Positions 1 through 5,606 of a stretch of 10,229 nucleotides of DNA are shown piece after piece. A program made the position numbers and the translations under genes. Within the stretch, counting starts at the first letter, position 1. The number at the start of each line of letters is the position of its first letter. Source of the stretch: Betaproteobacteria bacterium (GTDB lineage Bacteria > Pseudomonadota > Gammaproteobacteria > Burkholderiales > SG8-41). Under the pieces are notes generated by a model. The model did no database searches. It had not been told where the DNA came from and was given only the letters and a program-made list of their open reading frames with translations. Location: positions 1 through 10,229 of the forward strand of contig JAIOOZ010000704.1 of the NCBI GenBank assembly GCA_021414185.1, read 5' to 3'.

Positions 1-1
1 G

Positions 2-907
2 CACCTGATGAACTGCAAGGGCGTCAACCGCCTGTGCTACGCAGGCAGCGTTCTGCATACCCTGCCCGCGGGTATCAATCGCACGCGCGAACCGCTGCAG
101 ATCGGCGCCGAAATCTACGGTCATGCCGGCATCGAAAGCGACGTCGAAGTACAGCGCCTGATGCTTGATGCGCTGCGCCTGGCGGGCATTAGCCAGTTGC
201 ATCTCGACATCGGACATGTCGCGGTGTTCCGCACGTTGGTGGGCAAGGCCGGTGTGGCGGAAGAAACTGCGGCCGAACTGTTCCACGCCGTGCAGGCGAA
301 GGACGTGCCGGCGCTCGCGCGCCTGGTGCGCAAGCTCGATCGCAAGGTGGGTGCGGCGCTGCAGGCGCTGCCGGAGCTCACCGGCGGCAGCGAAGTGCTG
401 GCGCGCGCCAAAGAAGTTCTGCCCGATTACGCCGAAATCAAACAGGCGCTGGCGCAGTTGCGCGCGATAGCCGCGGCGGTGCAGGATGCAGGGACCGAAA
501 TCTGTTTCGATCTCGGCGAGCTGCGCGGGCTGCATTATCACAGTGGCGTGGTGTTTGCCGCGTATGCGGAGGGCTGGTCGAATGCGCTGGCGCTGGGCGG
601 CCGTTACGACGAGGTCGGCAAGGCGTTCGGCCGCGCGCGGCCGGCCACCGGTTTCAGCATGGATTTGCGCGAAATCGTCGCCATGGCGCCGGCGGCGGAA
701 ACCCGCGCCGCGGTGCTTGCGCCTTACCTGCCGGCGGATGCCGCCTTGCAGCGGCGCATTGCCGTATTACGCAAGGCCGGCGACATCGTGATCGTCGACC
801 TGCCGGGGCACGACAAAGCGCGCGATGAACTCGGCTGCAACCGCCGGCTTGCGCTGCGCAACGGGAAATGGATAGTCGAGCGGCTGCAGCCCGACGCAAA
901 CCGCTAG
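2..907 (+). CDS. hisZ: ATP phosphoribosyltransferase regulatory subunit HisZ (5' partial)
   Basis: HisZ is a catalytically inactive paralogue of histidyl-tRNA synthetase. It binds the short form of HisG and is needed for the first step of histidine biosynthesis (ATP plus PRPP to phosphoribosyl-ATP) in the cytoplasm. The frame is open from the left edge through 301 residues to TAG at 905–907. The family is usually about 385 residues, so some 85 N-terminal residues lie outside; the ATG at position 8 is internal. Visible family signatures are RLCYAGSVLHT and REPLQIGAEIYGH (class II synthetase motif 2 region), ELRGLHYHSGVVFAAY where HisRS has its histidine-binding loop, and GGRYDEVG followed by GRARPATGFSMDLRE (motif 3 region). 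The HYHSGVVF version and the absence of an anticodon-binding domain argue for HisZ rather than HisRS. purA begins 34 bases downstream, so the two are probably cotranscribed. Identity is secure; only the 5' end is missing. Confidence 0.95.
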   Translation, partial: HLMNCKGVNRLCYAGSVLHTLPAGINRTREPLQIGAEIYGHAGIESDVEVQRLMLDALRLAGISQLHLDIGHVAVFRTLVGKAGVAEETAAELFHAVQAKDVPALARLVRKLDRKVGAALQALPELTGGSEVLARAKEVLPDYAEIKQALAQLRAIAAAVQDAGTEICFDLGELRGLHYHSGVVFAAYAEGWSNALALGGRYDEVGKAFGRARPATGFSMDLREIVAMAPAAETRAAVLAPYLPADAALQRRIAVLRKAGDIVIVDLPGHDKARDELGCNRRLALRNGKWIVERLQPDANR

Positions 908-941
908 CGCGGCAATCAACAGATTCAGGATAAAGAGAGCA

Positions 942-2234
942 ATGACAAAAAACGTCGTAGTTATAGGCAGCCAGTGGGGTGACGAAGGCAAGGGCAAGAT
1001 CGTCGACTGGCTGACCGATCACGCGCAGGGCGTGGTGCGCTTCCAGGGCGGACATAACGCCGGGCATACGCTCGTCATTGGCGGCAAGAAAACCGTTCTG
1101 CGCCTGATTCCTTCGGGCATCCTGCGCGAGGGTGTGGCGTGTTACATCGGCAACGGCGTGGTGCTCTCGCCGGACGCACTGCTCAAGGAGATTGCAGAAC
1201 TCGAAAGCGCGGGGGTAGACGTCGTGCGCCGCTTGCGCATCAGCGACGCATGCCCGTTGATCCTGCCGCATCACGTCGCGATCGACCTCGCGCGCGAAGC
1301 CGCCAAGGGCGCCGGCAAGATCGGCACCACCGGCCGCGGCATCGGCCCGGCGTACGAAGACAAAGTGGCGCGCCGCGCGATACGCCTGCAGGATCTCATG
1401 CATCGCGAGCGCTTCGCCGCCAAGCTGGGCGAGGTGCTCGATTACCATAATTTCGTGCTCAAGAATTATTTCAAGGCGCCTATTGTCGATTTTCAGAAAA
1501 CGCTCGATGACACACTGGCGCTCGCCGAGCGCATCAAGCCGATGGTCGCCGACGTGCCGCGCATGCTGTACGAAGCGCAGAAAGCCGGCAAGAACCTGCT
1601 GTTTGAAGGCGCGCAGGGCACGCTGCTGGATGTCGATCACGGGACATATCCGTACGTAACGTCGAGCAACTGCGTGGCCGGCGCGGCGTGCGCCGGGGCG
1701 GGCGTAGGGCCGCACCTGCTGCATTACGTGCTCGGCATCACCAAGGCGTATACGACGCGCGTCGGCTCCGGGCCGTTTCCGACCGAACTTGAAGACGATA
1801 TCGGCAAACATCTCGCCGAACGCGGCAACGAATTCGGGTCGGTGACGGGGCGGCCGCGGCGCTGCGGCTGGTTCGATGCGGCGGCGCTGAAGCGCTCGAT
1901 CCAGATCAACGGCATTTCCGGCCTGTGCGTCACCAAGCTCGACGTGCTGGATGGCGTGGAGACACTGCAACTGGGCGTGGGTTACCGCCTCAAGGGCGAG
2001 AAACTGGATTTGCTGCCTTCAGGTGCGGACGCGCTGGTCGGCTGCGAGCCGATTTACGAGGAAATACCCGGTTGGTCGGGCAGCACGGTGGGCCTGACGA
2101 GCTATGAGCAGTTGCCGCAGGAAGCGCGGCATTATCTCAAGCGCATCGAAGAGATCTGCGAAGTGCCGGTGGACATGATTTCGACGGGCGCCGAGCGCGC
2201 GGAAACCATCGTGCGGCGGCATCCGTTTAAATAA
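942..2234 (+). CDS. purA: Adenylosuccinate synthetase PurA
   Basis: PurA joins IMP and aspartate using GTP to make adenylosuccinate, the committed step from IMP to AMP, in the cytoplasm. The protein is 430 residues, the normal full length. Family motifs are all present: GSQWGDEGKGK at residues 9–19 with the catalytic Asp14, GGHNAGHT at 36–43 with the catalytic His42, TTGRGIGPAYEDK, NLLFEGAQGTLLDVDHGT, AYTTRVGSGPFPTEL, TGRPRRCGW and the GTP-binding TKLDVLDG near the C-terminus. The ATG at 942 is supported by an AAGAGAG purine tract at 933–939, two bases upstream, and by MTKNVVVIGSQWGDEG matching the expected N-terminus. It lies 34 bases after hisZ with no visible terminator between, so an operon is likely. 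The stop TAA is at 2232–2234. There is nothing abnormal in the gene. Confidence 0.98.
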   Translation: MTKNVVVIGSQWGDEGKGKIVDWLTDHAQGVVRFQGGHNAGHTLVIGGKKTVLRLIPSGILREGVACYIGNGVVLSPDALLKEIAELESAGVDVVRRLRISDACPLILPHHVAIDLAREAAKGAGKIGTTGRGIGPAYEDKVARRAIRLQDLMHRERFAAKLGEVLDYHNFVLKNYFKAPIVDFQKTLDDTLALAERIKPMVADVPRMLYEAQKAGKNLLFEGAQGTLLDVDHGTYPYVTSSNCVAGAACAGAGVGPHLLHYVLGITKAYTTRVGSGPFPTELEDDIGKHLAERGNEFGSVTGRPRRCGWFDAAALKRSIQINGISGLCVTKLDVLDGVETLQLGVGYRLKGEKLDLLPSGADALVGCEPIYEEIPGWSGSTVGLTSYEQLPQEARHYLKRIEEICEVPVDMISTGAERAETIVRRHPFK

Positions 2235-2237
2235 TGC

Positions 2238-2328
2238 AGGATTCTCGAGTCAGGAGCCAGGATTCGGCTTGATGCTAAGATACAGGCGGAAATGAACCGC
2301 TGAATCCCGAATTTAACTCCTGAATCCT
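2238..2328. repeat. Intergenic dyad built from GGATTC/GAATCC words
   Basis: Between purA and the tRNA relic the word GGATTC occurs at 2239–2244 and 2260–2265, and its complement GAATCC at 2302–2307 and 2322–2327. The two left copies are 21 bases apart and the two right copies 20 apart. The arms also share CAGGAG (2251–2256) against CTCCTG (2317–2322). The result is an imperfect palindrome with a roughly 35-base centre that could fold into a hairpin in RNA. It may act as a weak terminator or processing site after purA, or be a copy of a dispersed intergenic repeat. No T-tract follows, so it is not a classical intrinsic terminator. No ORF of note lies here. Confidence 0.5.
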
Positions 2329-2336
2329 AGTATTTG

Positions 2337-2396
2337 TGGTGCCCAGGAAGGGACTCGAACCCCCACAGTGTCGCCACCGCATGGACCTGAACCATG
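2337..2396 (-). pseudogene. 3' half of a tRNA-Leu(CAG) gene, 5' half missing
   Basis: Read on the minus strand, 2396 to 2337 gives an anticodon stem CATGG/CCATG enclosing the loop TTCAGGT. The anticodon CAG is at 2389–2387. A long class II variable arm (GTG-GCGA-CAC) follows, then a T-arm with loop TTCGAGT, the 3' acceptor strand CCTGGGC, discriminator A and an encoded CCA. This is the 3' part of a leucine tRNA for CUG codons. The partner acceptor strand GCCCAGG and a D-arm are not found upstream of the anticodon stem; homology stops at 2396/2397, where rnr coding begins. The piece therefore cannot form a tRNA. Its span, anticodon arm to 3' end, is the type of segment that tRNA-targeting integrases duplicate as an attachment-site scar, but deletion of the 5' half is equally possible. 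Identity of the fragment is well supported; its origin is inferred. Confidence 0.85.
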
Positions 2397-4726
2397 TGCG
2401 GCAGCGTGGCGCGGGCGCAGTAACCAAACCAAAAAAAGCCGCACCCGCCAAAGCGGCGCGCGCGGGATCTTCCCCGCAAAACTCCACCGGTGTGAAGCGT
2501 TCCGCGCCAGACGCCGCTCGCCTCTTGCGTGCGCCCACGCGCAGCGGCGATCCGTTTCAAGCGCGCGAGAGCAGCAATTACGATGAACCGGTGCCGAGCC
2601 GGGAAATGATACTCGAGACGTTGAACGCGCAGGGCGTGCCGGTCAGCAATGCGGAGCTCGAAAAGCTCCTGGGCATCACTGACAGCGAACGGGAAGGTTT
2701 CGAGCGCCGGCTCGGCGCCATGCAGCGCGACGGCCAGATCATGCGCAACCGCCGCGATGCGATTTGCGTCGTCACCAAGCTCGACTTGATTACAGGCAAG
2801 GTGCAGGGGCATCCGGACGGTTTCGGTTTCCTGATCAGGGACGACGCGGGTCCCGACATGTTTCTCGGGCCGCACGAAATGCACAAGATTCTGCACGGCG
2901 ACCGCGTTGCCGCGCGCGAGATCGGGCTCGACCGCCGCGGCCGCCCCGAGGCGAAAATCGTCGAAGTGCTTGAGCACGTCAATCATCGCCTGGTCGGGCG
3001 GCTACGCAACGAGCAGGGCGTGTTGTTCGTCGTGCCGGAGAACCGCCGCATCAGCCAGGAACTGCTGGTGCCGCCGGGCAACGAGTTGAACGCCAAGCCG
3101 GGGCAGGTGGTCGTCGCGGAAATCATCACGCAACCGGCGCGCCACGCGCAGCCGGTCGCGCGCGTGGTCGAGATCCTCGGCAACTATGCCGATCCGGGGA
3201 TGGAAATCGAGATCGCGCTGCGCAAGCACGATTTGCCGTATGAATTTCCGCCGGCGGTGGAAAAAGCGTGTGCCCGTTTCAGCGGCAAAGTGACCTTGGA
3301 GGACATGGCGGGACGCGAAGATGTGCGCAAGCTGCCGCTGGTCACGATAGACGGCGAGACCGCGCGCGATTTCGACGACGCCGTGTACTGCGAGCCGCGC
3401 GGCAAGGGCTTCCGTCTGCTGGTGGCGATTGCCGATGTCAGCCATTACGTCGATCACGGCGATGCCCTCGACCGCGAAGCTCTTAATCGCGGTAACTCGG
3501 TTTATTTTCCGCGCCGCGTGATCCCGATGCTGCCGGAAGTGCTGTCGAACGGCCTGTGCTCGCTGAATCCGCAAGTCGATCGCCTGTGTATGGTATGCGA
3601 CATGAATATCGATGCGCATGGCGACGTCACCGAGTATCGGTTTTACCCGTCCGTCATGTGGTCGCACGCGCGGTTCACCTATACGGTAGTGGCGGAGATA
3701 TTGAAGGATCCGCAGGGCGCGGCCGCCGCGCAACATCGCGCGCTGGTACCGCAGCTGACCAACCTGTCCAAGTTGTACCAGGTATTGGCGAAATCGCGTG
3801 CCAAGCGCGGCGCCATCGATTTCGAGACCATAGAAACGCAGATGATATTCGACGCGCAGGGCAAGATTGAGCGCATCGTGCCGGTGGAGCGCAACGACGC
3901 CCATCGCATCATCGAGGAATGCATGCTGGCGGCCAACGTGTGCGCATCGGATATTCTGCGCAAGAACGAGCATGCGGCGCTTTACCGTGTGCACCAGGGG
4001 CCAACGCCGGAACGTCTGTTGGGGCTGCGCGAATTCCTCAAGGGCTTCGGGCTCGAACTCGGCGGCGGCGAAGCGCCGCGCGCGCACGATTACGCCAAGG
4101 TGCTGGAGCGCGTCAAAGGCCGGCCCGATGCCCAGTTATTGCAGACCGCGATGCTGCGCTCGCTGCGCCAGGCGGTATACAGCCCCGACAACCTCGGGCA
4201 TTTCGGGCTCGCCTACGAGTCTTACACGCATTTCACGTCGCCGATCCGGCGTTACCCCGATTTGCTGATACACCGTGCGATCAAGGCGGTCATCAGGCAC
4301 AAGCGTTACGAGCCGGGCAACTGGCAGGAGCTGGGCATGCAATGCTCGCTGACCGAGCGCCGCGCGGATGAGGCGACGCGCGACGTCGAAGCGTGGCTGA
4401 AATGCTATTACATGCGCGACCGCGTCGGCGACGTATTCGACGGCACGATCAGTTCGGCGGTGGCATTCGGCATTTTTGTCGCGCTCGACGGCGTGTATGT
4501 CGAGGGCCTGGTGCATGTGTCTGACCTCGGCAGCGACTATTTTCACTTCGATGCGGCGAAACACCAGTTGGTAGGTGAGCGCACCGCGAAGCGGTATCGG
4601 CTGGGTGATCGCGTGCGTGTCAGGGTGGTGCGCGTCGATATTGAATCGAGCAAAATCGATTTCGTGCTGGAAGAAAGCGGCGGCGCCGGATTCGCTGGCA
4701 AGCCGACCAAAGCCAGACACAAATAG
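2381..4726 (+). CDS. rnr: Ribonuclease R (3'-5' exoribonuclease), start uncertain
   Basis: RNase R is a processive 3'-to-5' hydrolytic exoribonuclease of the RNB/RNase II family. It degrades structured RNA, defective rRNA and mRNA, and works with trans-translation. Numbering from ATG 2381 (781 residues): family similarity starts at DPFQAR near residue 57, then PVPSREMIL and a winged-helix domain to about 135, cold-shock/OB domains at about 140–300, and the RNB domain with IDGETARDFDDAV, giving metal-binding Asp324, Asp330, Asp332 and Asp333. HFTSPIRRYPDLL is at 617–629 and an S1 domain at about 682–766. The C-terminal tail is short and lacks the long lysine-rich tail of the E. coli enzyme. 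The frame opens at 2324; GTG 2336, ATG 2381, GTG 2396, GTG 2492 and TTG 2525 are all possible starts, none with a good ribosome-binding site, and the first two lie inside the antisense tRNA relic. The leader of about 56 residues is Lys/Ala/Pro-rich with no recognised domain. rlmB follows after 19 bases. Confidence 0.93.
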   Translation: MDLNHVRQRGAGAVTKPKKAAPAKAARAGSSPQNSTGVKRSAPDAARLLRAPTRSGDPFQARESSNYDEPVPSREMILETLNAQGVPVSNAELEKLLGITDSEREGFERRLGAMQRDGQIMRNRRDAICVVTKLDLITGKVQGHPDGFGFLIRDDAGPDMFLGPHEMHKILHGDRVAAREIGLDRRGRPEAKIVEVLEHVNHRLVGRLRNEQGVLFVVPENRRISQELLVPPGNELNAKPGQVVVAEIITQPARHAQPVARVVEILGNYADPGMEIEIALRKHDLPYEFPPAVEKACARFSGKVTLEDMAGREDVRKLPLVTIDGETARDFDDAVYCEPRGKGFRLLVAIADVSHYVDHGDALDREALNRGNSVYFPRRVIPMLPEVLSNGLCSLNPQVDRLCMVCDMNIDAHGDVTEYRFYPSVMWSHARFTYTVVAEILKDPQGAAAAQHRALVPQLTNLSKLYQVLAKSRAKRGAIDFETIETQMIFDAQGKIERIVPVERNDAHRIIEECMLAANVCASDILRKNEHAALYRVHQGPTPERLLGLREFLKGFGLELGGGEAPRAHDYAKVLERVKGRPDAQLLQTAMLRSLRQAVYSPDNLGHFGLAYESYTHFTSPIRRYPDLLIHRAIKAVIRHKRYEPGNWQELGMQCSLTERRADEATRDVEAWLKCYYMRDRVGDVFDGTISSAVAFGIFVALDGVYVEGLVHVSDLGSDYFHFDAAKHQLVGERTAKRYRLGDRVRVRVVRVDIESSKIDFVLEESGGAGFAGKPTKARHK

Positions 4727-4745
4727 CGTTGCTCACGGGTTGATC

Positions 4746-5495
4746 ATGGCTGACGGACATATCGTTTACGGTTTTCACGCGGTGATCAGCCGCCTGCGCC
4801 AGCATGCGGCGAGCGTGCAGGAAATCTACCTCGATGCCACTCGCAACGACGTGCGCGCGCAGGACCTGACCAAACTGGCGGAGAGCCACGCGGTGCGCAT
4901 CATGGCGGTGGATGGCAAGCGTCTCGATGGTCTAACCGGCCATGCGCGCCATCAAGGGGTCGCTGCGCGCGTCCTCGCGATGCAGTTGAAACATGATCTC
5001 GATGACGTGCTCGGCGGCATCAGCGGGCCGGCCTTGCTGCTGGTACTCGACGGCGTGCAGGACCCGCACAATCTTGGGGCCTGCTTGCGGGTGGCTGATG
5101 CATTCGGCGTGCATGCGGTAATTGCACCCAAGGACCGCGCCGTGGGCATTACGGCAGTTGTGTCCAAAGTCGCGAGTGGAGCGGCGGAAACGGTCCCCTA
5201 CATCACGGTCACCAACCTGGCGCGCACTTTGCGCGAGTTGAAGGATTCGGGCATCTGGATAATAGGTGCGGACGAACACGGCACTACCGGTTTGTACGAC
5301 TCCACGCTGAAGGGGGCGCTGGCATGGGTCCTCGGCGCGGAGGGCGAGGGGATGCGGCGGCTCACGCGCGAGCACTGCGACGAACTCGTGCGCATTCCGA
5401 TGAACGGAAGCGTCGAAAGTCTCAACGTTTCGGTGGCAAGCGGCGTTTGTCTTGGCGAAACCTTCCGGCAGCGCGCATTGCAGGAGAAAAAATAG
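4746..5495 (+). CDS. rlmB: 23S rRNA (guanosine-2251-2'-O)-methyltransferase RlmB
   Basis: RlmB is a SpoU-class SPOUT methyltransferase that uses S-adenosylmethionine to 2'-O-methylate G2251 in the peptidyl-transferase P-loop of 23S rRNA during 50S assembly. The protein is 249 residues, close to the usual 243–250. The N-terminal substrate-binding domain begins VYGFHAV. The C-terminal knotted domain carries motif 1 (DPHNLGACLRVADAFG from residue 106, Asn109 conserved), motif 2 (VLGAEGEGMRR from 195) and motif 3 (IPMNGSVESLNVSVA, with Gly221–Asn227). The frame is open further upstream, but ATG 4746 is chosen because MADGHIVYGFH fits the family N-terminus and avoids overlap with rnr; its ribosome-binding site is weak. 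The rnr–rlmB pairing is a well-known arrangement in proteobacteria and suggests one transcript. A close paralogue such as TrmH is less likely given the motifs and the neighbourhood. Confidence 0.95.
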   Translation: MADGHIVYGFHAVISRLRQHAASVQEIYLDATRNDVRAQDLTKLAESHAVRIMAVDGKRLDGLTGHARHQGVAARVLAMQLKHDLDDVLGGISGPALLLVLDGVQDPHNLGACLRVADAFGVHAVIAPKDRAVGITAVVSKVASGAAETVPYITVTNLARTLRELKDSGIWIIGADEHGTTGLYDSTLKGALAWVLGAEGEGMRRLTREHCDELVRIPMNGSVESLNVSVASGVCLGETFRQRALQEKK

Positions 5496-5606
5496 CACCA
5501 ATGGATTAGGTGCCGCAGAGGGTATTCGTGCGAAAAATCACATAAATACCCCTACGCGCTGGTGTAGAATGAATGAAATTTCCTCCTCGCGGAGACCAAC
5601 GGAAAC
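5496..5606 (+). promoter_or_regulatory. Leader of the exoprotein gene with a possible -10 box
   Basis: This 111-base gap separates the housekeeping block from the large exoprotein gene and is locally AT-richer around 5530–5580. TAGAAT at 5565–5570 resembles a sigma-70 -10 hexamer and lies 37 bases before the ATG, but no convincing -35 hexamer occurs 16–18 bases upstream. A four-base stem (CTCC 5583–5586 with GGAG 5591–5594, loop TCGC) sits just before the start; GGAG is the better ribosome-binding match but lies 12 bases from ATG 5607, while GGAA at 5601–5604 is too close. A promoter is expected because the gene differs in function from its neighbours; its exact position is a guess. Confidence 0.3.

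Noticed and set aside
654..1970. Long minus-strand open frame (438 codons) opposite hisZ and purA
   Set aside because: It overlaps two well-supported genes, is rich in Arg/Ala/His as expected for the complement of GC-rich coding DNA, and shows no recognisable motif or ribosome-binding site.
2397..2440. A displaced D-arm or intron-split tRNA beyond the anticodon stem
   Set aside because: A weak D-arm-like string (TTTGGTTACTGCGC on the minus strand) is present, but no strand pairs with the CCTGGGC acceptor sequence. The gap lies outside the anticodon loop where tRNA introns sit, and the bases read as rnr coding sequence.
3002..4087. Minus-strand open frame of 361 codons opposite rnr
   Set aside because: It lies entirely within the RNase R catalytic region, whose motifs are intact on the + strand. 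The antisense translation has shadow-type composition and no family features.
5495..5513. Possible intrinsic terminator after rlmB: stem GCACC/GGTGC with a nine-base loop
   Set aside because: The stem has only five pairs and is not followed by a T-tract, so it is too weak to call as a terminator.
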